From: Paulownia fortunei
Taxonomy: Eukaryota > Streptophyta > Magnoliopsida > Lamiales > Paulowniaceae
Length of the DNA: 64,000 nucleotides
Direction: 5' to 3'
NCBI GenBank assembly: GCA_019321725.1
Contig: CM033119.1
Location: forward strand, 2,567,865 to 2,631,864
The notes under the pieces were generated by a model, which was not told where the DNA came from, did not search any database, and saw only the letters and a list, made by a program, of their open reading frames with translations. The translations under genes and the position numbers were made by a program. This document shows positions 1-10,799 of this stretch, in pieces; positions within the stretch are counted from its first letter, which is position 1; each line of letters starts with the position of its first letter.

Positions 1-998
1 TGCTCACTTTTTTTTTACTGATTGACTTTTCTGTATCATGAAAAGTTTTGAAATTGGTGAACAAACAAAAATTAATTGACGACCTCTGACACTTATACCT
101 ATGCTTTTGTTAGGTAATGGATATTTTGCATATCCAAAATATAGTGCCACTCAGCCTTTTGCAAAATTCAAATCCATAATTTTATTTATTTATTTTTTTT
201 TTTGCAAAAATAGCAGTTATGTTGAAATTACTAGAGTTTTAGAACCATATCATATCCCTAAGTACATTCATTTAGGGGTCAAGCTCTAGTTGGGATTATC
301 AAGATTGCTTATTTTGCTACCATACAAGACTTGATGTCCCGATAATGTATCAAAGTTCTCAAATAAGTTCATTGCTAACTATTCATGCTCGACCTTTCAT
401 GTAAAAAACAGAGCCACCAAGTTATGTGATTTTTCTTTCTTTATCAATTGTAAGATAGGAGGATAATGTTAAGAGCAATTTGGTGTAGGCCTATCATTTC
501 ATACTTGTAGAACTATTACTATCTCTTATGCACATCATTTTTCACTTGCATTGGCTTTTGAGTTTCTAAACTATCTATTTCTTTAAGGTGGGGCTGAAAG
601 GCAAAAGTCACCTAGGGCTTAAACTATCTATATCATTTTCTCTAAGTTAATAGAATAACTCAAAGATTAATTTATATTTGTACTAATCTTTTTTGTTGAA
701 TGAATATATCTATACTAACTGAAAAAGGGCTTTTTCCGATGTTGAGTGAACCATTTAATTTCTCTTGGAAAAGAAATTAAGGTTAAGTACTTGTCTAGCA
801 GCGGCTATTGTTGTTAGCAAAAAAAAAAAAAAAAAAGTTTTGCAATATTAGCACTATTTCTAATTTACTTGCTAGAAGAAACAAACTATCCATAAGTATA
901 GCATATTGTCCAAAATGCTCATTTGAATATCATGATTTCTCTAAATTGCAAAATGAATTTGTGTTTTACATTTCATGACGAATAGTCTCTATGTGCAG
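1..998. other. upstream intronic DNA of the left kinase copy
   Basis: No coding exon is visible here. The stretch ends in a good acceptor (TGTGCAG at 992-998) in front of an exon that corresponds to exon 3 of the right-hand kinase copy. Exons 1 and 2 of the left copy should therefore lie to the left of the window, or be lost. The stretch is AT-rich with an 18-base A run near 820. The short frame at 101-289 has no family resemblance. Confidence 0.5.
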
Positions 999-2489
999 GT
1001 TGTTATTGAAGTCAAGATTGTTGTTGGAGCTCCACTAAAGAAGGTTGTCGTGCAAGAAATTATAGCTTCAAATGCAACATGGGTGGTTCTTAATAGGTAA
1101 CTTTTGACTATGATGTCATGCAATTCAATATCTTTTTTGCTAGTTCCGTGGGAACAAGAAATGTAATAAGGTTTTTTATCTTTTATTTTGAAAAAACTAA
1201 TTTGTTTGTTAACAATATTACAAATGATTTAGCTAAGCAGGCTCTCCCAAATGATGCTGGTTTGTATGTGCCTCGTAATTACCTAAGCTAGTCTCTCCCA
1301 AATGTTATGCGCCCTTGCAACTTAGCTAGGCCAACCTCTCCATTATGCTTGTGTTTATGTATGAAGAAGTTGTGGAACCAAGAAAAAACTTCCATAATTA
1401 GATTCTGAGTGGAAGAGCTTATATTGAGCTTTCAAAACTTGAGTGGATATGAATGAGCTCTTACCACGTATTTATAGTATAACCTCCCCAAATGGGCAGA
1501 AGAATTAGGTACCAAATTATTTATTTTTTATAATAAAAAAATACTATCATTGGTATAATAAATTAATAATCGAATTCACACATTCATAAGATAATGACCC
1601 GAACTAATCGATGGCTTATTAGAGAATGGAACTTTTCTTTTAGTGTTCTATTAATCTCTTGAGATGTTTGGCGTTAATAATAACTTTTCATTGACTAATG
1701 GAGAAGTTACAAGCATGTCTAGTTGTCTAGTTTTGTATTTAGTTCTTGTAAAACTTTTGCCACTTGATTGACGTCCTATAAATGTCGCAAATTCCTGGAT
1801 TTGACAAGAATCTAGAGTACTACTTAATAATTTTTCAAATATATATTGAAAAGACAATAGAAGCGGTACAATTAATTACTCCACAGTAGAATTTTTGTTA
1901 ATGAGAATATACGAATTCTTTCTAGTTTTTGAGTTCATACCTTAACTATATGTGATCGGTTCACTTGCATAATACTCATAAAATTAATTATCTTATAACA
2001 TTAACAAGCATAATTGCTATCAACTCACCTAAAAAGACATTTTAATTTTTCTATTTTGTGTGATTGAAAGTTGAGATTTATCTTCACTTGTACTACATGT
2101 CATGCTAGTTTCTAAAATCGTATTTAATTAGGTTCATGACTATGACTATCTTATTATCAATCCAGGTTCACCTTGTGTCACCATTCATTGGTTGTTTCTT
2201 CCGTTTTTACATGATATTTTTGTCATTTGACCATCATCTTATTTAACTTATAGATTAAATTTATTCATTTCTAATATTGTTTTCTATTATAATAAGTGGC
2301 TAGTTTAATTAATGCTAAAGAGGATTACTTTCAACTTCAAGGTGACAATTTAGCACTAACATGAGATGGCTTTTTATTTTTATTTTGAAGTGACTACTGA
2401 TATTTGATTATTTATTGTAATTAATTGGTTGTTGATGGTTTTATGAAATTAATTGGTGATATATTGATGTAAGGATATAATTAATTATT

Positions 2490-3240
2490 TCACTCATGGG
2501 ATTAAGATTTAAACTTTAAGATTTCCAACTTACAGATATTGGGAGCCTCACTTTCTTGATCCTAATCTATAACCAAAATCTTCATAAATTAAGGTTGAAT
2601 AATCTCCTAACACATTTTCTTCACTGCAACAAACTTTTTGATATCTAACTTCAACATAAAATAAATTGAAAAGAATAAAGGTGTGAAGAAAATTACTTTT
2701 AAACTTAAAATAATATTGTAGCACTAAATGTGGACTAAGATTCTAAAATTGAAGTGCAACTTAAGAACACAAGAGGTCTATTTCTTGATCGTAATCCACA
2801 ATCAAAATTTTTAAAAATCAAAGTAGAATAGTACTCTTATTTTTGTTGTCATGAAATTGTTCTTTCAGTGAAACAGTTTTTTTGGGTAATTAGCTAAAAA
2901 AGAACCACAACAAAAAAATTTAAATTATATATAGTGTAACTAATGTAATTATTTTTCAAGTCTATTATTACTGGCTTGTTTCGTTGGAATTCAAAATATT
3001 TTTTTAGCACTGAAAATGCGATGAAGATTTTGAAGTTTGAAATTTCCAACTTGGAGCACAAGAGGTCTCTCTCTCAATGATAATCAATTATAGCATCTTC
3101 AAAAGTTAAAGTTGAATAACAATCTAATATTTGTTATCTTATATTTTTATTTCACTAGCACACATGCACACACCCACACATATATATTTCTTTTGGTAAT
3201 TCATTGCAACCAATAAAAAAGCTAAACAAAAACCAAGGCA
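2490..3240. repeat. three diverged direct repeats in intron 3 of the left kinase copy
   Basis: Units near 2500-2615, 2730-2870 and 3005-3145 share the order AAGATTYTRAA, CCAACTT or GCAACTT, a CTTGATC or CTCAATG block followed by TAATC, and AAAGTTGAATA. Spacing is about 230-290 bp and the units are clearly diverged. With the next repeat block they explain why this intron is about 3.0 kb, against 1.37 kb in the right copy. Confidence 0.5.
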
Positions 3241-3479
3241 ATTTTTTAATTTATTGACACATTGATTCCTAGCTATAATCTTTACCTTCGTTTTAGTCTA
3301 TTTCATCAAGAAAGGAAAAGGAATGTCAATAATTACTATATCTCTTTGGTTCTAGAGTTCTAGCCGAGGATTTTTGTGTGTTTAAGTTGAAAAAAAAGTT
3401 TAACGACATAGAAAGAAAATTCCTAAATTACCATATGTAGTTGTGAACCACCTTGATTTGTCCACACTCGTATAATTAG

Positions 3480-3845
3480 TAAAGAAAACTTCCAAATGGT
3501 TTGTGAAGTTAGGAAGATGGTGTTTTTTTATTATTTGGACTTAAATAGTTTCTGGACTTTTAGTTAGATATAGATGTTTTTACTGATATTAATAACATTG
3601 AGTATGAATTCTCTGATTTCATATGTGGTTAAGATTCTAAAGGTTTTGGGAATTTGGAAGGTGGTGTTTTGTATTATTGATAGATATAGATGTTAATGTT
3701 AATGTAAATAAAGGTTGCTTGGTCATTTCTCTGAGTTCTTTAATCTCATTTACTCAAAATTTTGAAGGATTTGAGAAGTTGGGAAGGTGGTATTTATGCT
3801 TATTAAAAAATATAGATGATAATGCTATGTGAATTAGGACTCATT
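3480..3845. repeat. three diverged ~135-bp direct repeats
   Basis: Three units each carry a GGAAGRTGGTGTT-like block (near 3512, 3655 and 3782) followed by an ATAGATGTTAATG-like block. Spacing is about 143 and 127 bp. They lie in the same enlarged intron of the left kinase copy. Confidence 0.5.
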
Positions 3846-5019
3846 TTACAATTGGAAAAAACAACTTTAGAATTTAGATTTCTGTAATAGCATAGATATA
3901 GATATGTTTTTAAAATCTTCATGTTGTTAAAGAGAGATTGATTTTTTTTCAAAAAAGGTGTGTTTTAACTGGATTTCATATTCTTAAATCAGTGTGGTGT
4001 ATGTTTTAACTAAGCAGATATTTGCTTTTGTAAGCTTAGGATTTACCTTAATCATATTCTTGATACTTTATTTTTCAGTGGAAGCTGATAATTTGCTGTG
4101 ACAGGCACCTAAGAAAGGAATTAAGGTTTTACCTTAAACACATACCTTGCAAAGTTGCTCTGGTCCTTGATAACTTTTCTTTGGAGGTTTTGAGGCCTTA
4201 TTATTCTGACAAGGCTATTGATAATATCGGCATAAGCTGTTTTACTCACTATCCAAGCTTGTTCCTCTGTTACCTGCTGAGTATAATGGGAACCACGAGC
4301 AGTCTGTCATTTCTCCGAGCTACCGTGGATCTATGAGTTCCCAGGAAAGCTCTGATAGTGAGAAGAGCAGCTTTGCATCATCGCTTACATCCAAATCGAA
4401 GGAGCAAAGCCTTTTCTCACCAGATGAACTTGGCTCAAATCCTCAGCTGGAGAAATCAGGTAAGAAATGTTATTCTGTTGAACATATTTGAATGTACAGT
4501 TCTGTACAAGTGTCAACTGTCAGGTTTCCATCTTTCTGATTCAAGTTTTTGTTTGAACTGTTGCTCATAGATTAACCATGTTTTGACTTCCATCAGTGGA
4601 CCTTTTAATATGACCACTTGAAATTGGCCCTTTTTAAACTATGGATGAATTGCCTGGTGTTCTCCTTCTATTTCCTTATGTACACAAGGGGTACTCTATT
4701 ATGGCCTTCAACAAAATTTCATGTCATAATTCCTGTTGAAAGAAGCCTGCCCCTTTCATATGCTATTTCTAGTTCTTCAGCAAATGAATAAAATGGCCAG
4801 GAAGTACTTTTATGCATGAGCAAAGAATGGATATCGCCAGACTTTTTGAAACTGGTGTATTGAGATTGGGTTAGATATTATTTCTTGGTGAAAAATGTTG
4901 CGAGTACAACAGAGATGTGCTTCAGTCACTAACTTTTATGGCTAAAGTAGCTAAGTAGACAGCACATCCTGATCTCTGTATCTTACACTTTTTGTGATTA
5001 TAATGGATGATTTCAACAG

Positions 5020-5512
5020 GTAGCTATGCTAAAGTGAAAGATACATTTGATAATTCCCCCACAGTGATGCAAAAACAAAGTTTGCAGAGTTATTCCGATG
5101 TCTCTGTTCTTTGCACTGCTAGTGAGATGAAATTGGAGTTGGACTCAAGGGCTTGTAATTATTCTGAGATACAGATTGCAATGGATGACTTTTCATCTGG
5201 TAATTTACAGGGAGAAGGTGGGTACAGAGTTGTATATAAAGGCCCTGATTTCTGTTTCTACATTTTTGTAACTTTAATGAATTATATGCAGATGCCAATG
5301 CTAAAGTGGAAAGGGAATTTGATGATTGTTACCCAATGATGCAAAAACAAAGAAATCTGCAGATGGACTCTGGTGCGCCCCTCGCGTCTGAAGAGATGAA
5401 AAGGGGCTTGGATTCAGAGAGATGTAGTTATTCCGAGATCCAGATTGCGACAAATGATTTTTCATCTGATAATTTACTGGGAGAAGGTGGGTATGGAGTT
5501 GTATATAAAGGT
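5020..5512 (+). repeat. tandem duplication of the 5' half of a kinase exon
   Basis: Copy A (5020-5243) and copy B (5291-5512) both encode the segment from the exon start, through the YSEIQIA block, to the glycine-rich loop and VVYKG. Copy B keeps the GEGGYGVVYKG loop and runs on into the rest of the exon to 5720. Copy A has GEGGYRVVYKG, replacing a loop Gly by Arg, and is followed by no GT donor. The neighbour's exon (16487-16930) has the segment once, so the duplication is specific to the left copy. Confidence 0.8.
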
Positions 5513-6599
5513 CAGCTTAAGGATGGCCAGCTCATCATTGTAAAAGTGCAAAAGGAAGCAAATACACAAGGTTTTTTGGAATTTCATTCTGAAGTATGTG
5601 TCCTAAGCTTGGCATGTCACAAGAACATTGTGATGCTTCTTGGTTATTGTTGCAAAGAAAACCTAAACATCTTGATCTATGAATATATCTGCAACAGATC
5701 ACTGGAGTGGCATTTATTTGGTAAGCAAAATTAGTAAATATGGAAACTATGGAAGGCTATAATGCTATCTCCAATTACTTAGTCTTTCATATTTTGTAAG
5801 GAAAAGAATGCATTCGGTTGCAGCATGGCTCGCTCTTCTCTCCTCATGTGTAATGATTTTGTTGTATACAACAGATAATACAGAACATGTCCTTGAATGG
5901 CACCGGAGACATGCTATTGCCATTGGAATTGCCAAAGGGCTGCGTTTTCTACATGAAGAGTGTCGGGGAAGTCCTATCATTCATCGGGATATGAGGCCAA
6001 GCAATATATTTCTCACGCATGAATTTGTTCCCTTGGTAAATCTTTACAGACCGTACCTTTATCTAATGTCTTCACATCTTCAACGTGATTGGATGTTCAA
6101 TTGCCATGAAACAATAATCTTTTATTGGAAGATGTTTCTGATCAAATAAATCTGGTGGCTAAAATCATTTCTAGATCTTCTCTCTTTGTTTCTTTTGGTT
6201 TAGAATTGGAACTAGTTGTTCTATTATACAAAGTGCTGAAAGAACATCAGCAATGGTTAAAGCTTCACTAGCACTCTCTGTTTGGAAACTTTACGTGTCA
6301 TGAAACATGTATAGTAGATAGACAAAGGCTCTATAATTAGGTGAATTAGGTGCCATCACTTTATTATAATTACAGGTTTAGAGATGGTGATTGGAGTCCA
6401 TGGTGGGTTCTAAGGTCCTGTCATTTATCAATTCTCTCTTTCTTTTTAGTTCTTTTTTACCGTATTTCAATTAATACACAATGTTAACTATGGTCAATAG
6501 GCTTAAGACGGGGAAATTCAAGTGATTAACAGTTGATCAAACCTCTAGCCTGTATTTAAAAATGCACTAAGTGTAGTTCTACTTAGTTTTCTTAAAATC

Positions 6600-7000
6600 C
6601 TTGTCTTTTCAAGAGTGGACTTAACGGTCAGACCTGCTATACCTGATCAAGCCTACCCCAGGAAACTTGAGTCTGCACGCAATGGTTTTCTTCCTCTTCC
6701 ATTGCCTTGAATGCAATCACTTCCTGAAATGGTCTTATGTCTCTCTCAAATCAGGATTTCAATGGTGCATTATTGCACATTTTCACTTTCTAGAACAATC
6801 CTTGTCTTTTCAAGAGTGGACTTAACAGTCAGACCTGCTATACCTGATCAAGTCTACCCCAGGAAACTTGAGTCTGCACACAATGGTTTTCTTTCTCTTC
6901 CATTGCCTTGAAGGCAATCACGTCCTGAAATGGTCTTATATCTCTCTCAAATCAGGATTTCAATGGTGAATTATTGCACATTTTCACTTTGTAGAACATA
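6600..7000. repeat. two-copy 201-bp tandem duplication in an intron of the left kinase copy
   Basis: The block beginning CTTGTCTTTTCAAGAGTGG at 6600 recurs at 6801 and continues with only scattered substitutions to about 7000. The period is 201 bp. High identity suggests a more recent event than the exon duplications. The right copy's matching intron has no such repeat. Confidence 0.9.
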
Positions 7001-8764
7001 ACATACCTTGAACATTACTTGGAGGTTAAATTATGTTTTCAGTCTTTTATTATATTTAGTTTGTTCATGCACAGCTGGCGGACTGTGGCCTTGCTAAATG
7101 GAAGACAAATAAGTATGATAGACAGACAAAAATTCTTGGCACTCTTGAGTGAGTGTCTGTTTACCTGAAAAATTATTGATGCATTGCCCAGTGCATTTGT
7201 GTCCTGATGATTTGAGCTTGAGGTTTCTCACCTTGTGCAGATATCTTGCACCAGAGTATGCAGAAAATGGCGTTTGTTCTGTGAAAACCGATGTCTTTGC
7301 ATTTGGCATTGTTCTGATACAACTGATATCAGGACGCAAGGCAGTGGGTTCAAGGAGAGACAACCACCAGCAGTCCCTTAGGCAGTGGGTATGTTTTCTG
7401 GCCCTCTTTTACCTCTTTATGCTTGGATATATAGTAATATCAGCTCAGTCGCATCCTGTTCTGTTCTTGTGCGGTTATTCTCTAAGGATATAGATAGTAT
7501 TGGTCAACTTCTATGAAGTTTTTAACTTTCACAGACCGTCTTCATTTGTTTCTACTAAAGATCTGTCATCATGTTTCAGGCTATGCCATTGATTCAGACA
7601 CTTGCACTAGATGAGCTAGTTGATCCTCGTCTTGGGGACTCATATAGCACATATGAACTGTATCAAATGGCTAGAGCAGCTTACTTATGTATTCAAACTA
7701 AATCTGCTATGCGCCCATCAGTGGGAGAGGTAATATGTGATGCTTAGATACTATTTTCACTGAACTTTCTTCATAGATGAGTTCTTTTGGCTTCTGTCCT
7801 GAAACAGGTGATATAGTTATATTTTTCTGGTATTTTCATCAAAGGAAATTGAAAAATGTTATAAGACATCATGGAAGCATAAAATCACTTAAAACTGTAA
7901 TTGAATTGGGTTTTCAGCATAACATTTGAAAGAGCTCCATTCTTCAACAACTGAAAATTACCGCCTCTCTCTCTCACTCGAGCAATAGTAATATACTTGT
8001 CTCACTATGGAATCAGCATATGCATAAAAAAAAAAAAAAAAAAAGAGAACAGCTTGACACAGTAATTAATATATAGATTTACTGGTTTTATAGTTTTATC
8101 AAAGACTTGTCTCATGCTACATTTACTCGAAAATATGCATGCCCCAGGTGTTGCACCTTCTTGAGGGGAAAAATGATCATCTACACCACCTAACAGAGCA
8201 ATTTATACCACATCTTAGTAATGTGCAGAGACCAGTGTGTCTTCAGGTGAAACCATATTTTTCTTGTGATACAGATCTTAATTTCTCTCTTCCTTCAACA
8301 CTATTTTGGTACTCTCAAAAAGTAAATGATGTCTGTTCCAATGTCTCTTCTGTTATTATTAGGCCCTCGTGGTTTGATAAGGACTCCACTCTACAAGAGA
8401 TGCTTCCACCAAATATCAACCTGTCAATGAAATTGGAAGTAGAGAGAATAGCTTGAAAGCCACGGCTAGATTTAGAGAAGTAGATCACGAAAAAGTTGAT
8501 GGTCTTCGGAAGAGAGAGTTGAGCTTCTCAGAATCATCAGGAAGCAGGTTCAGATATTAAGAAATGCAATGCTTTCTTAAAATTCTTTTCTTACACACCT
8601 TACCGGCATTATAACAATGTTCTGTGTATGTTTTCTTGCAGCTACTGCATGCAACTAGTGGACAAATTAGAGAAACCTCTTTGCTTGCAGAATTGTTCTC
8701 TGATGTACATGACCATCTGCCATCACATCTCCATGAGCAAGCAAAATCAGTGCAAAACTTTTAG

Positions 8765-10799
8765 GAGAAAAAAACAGTATTACTCTACTGATGTGTGCCT
8801 GCTGCACAGATGAGTTTGCTTTGGCTAATTCAAATTTTAAGTTTCATTTTTTTTTTTTTCCTTTTTGGGTAATGCCCAATTTGTAAGTTTCTCGTGGAAG
8901 GATTATATTCTTATAAGATGATGATATTTGGTGCACATTTTCGAGAATTAGACTTTTGTACGACATGGGTTTGGACATACACTCAAAATTAAAAGAACTA
9001 AATCAAGAAGAAATGATATTCCTCCATGCAAATTAGTGAAACTCATTCATATAAAGTGATCAGACTCAAAAATCAATGTTTGATCATTCCTTACAACATT
9101 CTTTCCCCTTTGGGAAGAGTAGTCTATTATTTTCAACCTCACTTTTTCACTTGCTAATTGTTCTTCATGTTATTATAGCACAAAAGTCCCAAACTCTTGT
9201 GCACAGCCGTTTGGCTTATTGACAAGCAGATGAGATTAAAGTTGATATACATGTAATCACTATCATAGGTAAAAAAATGCTGCAATTTGGTCTTACTTGA
9301 AACCTTTGTATAAAATAGCAACACTATGCATTATACAATCTTTGTATGTAATAATTATTCTTATAGTTGACGCTAAAGTTGAATGTGTCGTATTATAACT
9401 ATAGAAGTCATGTTCAAAAATTTCTTGTGAGGTTGTGTAGCATTACTCAAATATCAAAATTATTCCTTACAGTGAGTTTGATTAGTTTCTTCCTTATGAT
9501 GTATACATTTGTTTCGACTATTCCTTGTATGAAATTCATGAAATATGAGCTTGTAATGATGTTTTGAATTTCATAACTTGGACTTTACTAGATGTTTCAG
9601 TTAAAATATTTAAGTTAAAATGCAGACTCAATGATAAATATTGAGAAAAGGAAAATACATCTATGCTTTAAACTATGATTATTAGTTTTTTTTTTCCCTT
9701 CTAAAACAATTGAAATGTAAGTAACTTATAATTTCATTAAAATATCTTGTAAAATACTTGAGAACTTATAAAATATTTTAAAGTGTTTGGTAAAATTTTA
9801 AAGAAATGAGCTTATAAGCTCCCAAACTAAAATATTAAAAAAAAAGTAAGGAATTTTTTATTTATTTTTAAATAATAACAAATTTCTCGTCATATTAATT
9901 ATAAAATTATCATTATTAATATCATTTGAGTTCCATAATCTTATTTTATCAAAATACTTCAAGAATTTATTTTTAAATAATATTTAATATTTAACATTTT
10001 ATAAGTCACATATTTAACTGACGTAAACATGTCATTGGATTTAAATCTATAATCAATCATTACTTTGAAATATAAATTAATCAATCAACAACTATATTTT
10101 ACTCATCTATAATTAGTTTGAGTTTAGTACAATCAAAAATAAAATATTTTTGAGAATGAAATTTGAGTAAAAATCGTTTTTATAATTGTTATTTGATCAG
10201 GCCACCAAAATTGCTCATAACAAAAGTGGAAAACTTGAGAACAAACCAAACTTCAGGGGCAATTTTGCAATATAATTCAAACCGATCACTGTACGGACGC
10301 CAACCAGAAAACAAAAGCGTTCACCTTTCTTTTGAACTTCTTCGGAGAAACCCAAGAAACTGTTTGGCTGTCCAAGATTCAGAAACTCCCAAAATGGATT
10401 CTTTGAACTTGTCTTGCAGTGCTTTGCAATCATCTCTTTTGTCACTCATCAATAGACGGCTTCACTTCCCGCCACAACCCATTACGAATATTCTCAGAAT
10501 ATCACTGAAATATACTCCAGATATTCCTCATCTCTTTCTCCAACACAAACAGAGTCGGAAATATTGAGACAGAAATAATGGTGGGTTTAGATGAAGAGGT
10601 CAAAAATTACTCGTTCAAGATTTCATGGAACAGAATATGATTGGCTAGACTCTCACTCTCAATCCCATTTTGCATTTTTGCCCATTTCTTGAACTGCTCC
10701 AATATATTTGCTCCAGCAATTTCACTAGTTGAGTAGGTGCACTTGCATTCCAGAAATAAATCTTTTACTTCCTGTGGGACTTCGATTTTGTGAATCTAT
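8765..10799. other. spacer between the two kinase copies, with the promoter and leader of the right copy
   Basis: No convincing gene is present. It is AT-rich (especially 9600-10150), and 9730-9900 looks like diverged MITE-type DNA. About 10200-10800 is more GC-balanced and probably holds the promoter and 5' leader of the right copy. A 134-codon frame at 10163-10567 ends before the kinase start and resembles nothing I know. Confidence 0.5.

Larger units (their letters stand above)
999..8764 (+). pseudogene. decayed tandem copy of a USP-domain receptor-like cytoplasmic kinase (5' end outside window)
   Basis: Exons matching the intact neighbour lie at 999-1096, 4105-4459, 5291-5720, 5875-6035, 7075-7148, 7241-7388, 7580-7729 and 8148-8246. 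Six of them (98, 161, 74, 148, 150 and 98 nt classes) keep the partner's length or splice phase. The exon at 4105-4459 is 355 nt against 356 in the partner. A one-base loss near 4225 shifts the frame into a TGA at 4334-4336. The start of the next exon is duplicated at 5020-5243. The catalytic loop still reads HRDMRPSN, but DFG is DCG and the Gly before the YLAPEY motif is Glu. After the kinase domain come coding-like exons the partner lacks, up to a TAG at 8762-8764, broken by TGA TAA and a phase mismatch. I read it as a pseudogene. A transcribed kinase-like fragment starting downstream of the frameshift is not excluded. Confidence 0.82.

Noticed and set aside
10163..10567. 134-codon open frame upstream of the intact kinase
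   Set aside because: It resembles no family I know, the overlapping reverse strand is also open, and it sits where a promoter and 5' leader are expected.
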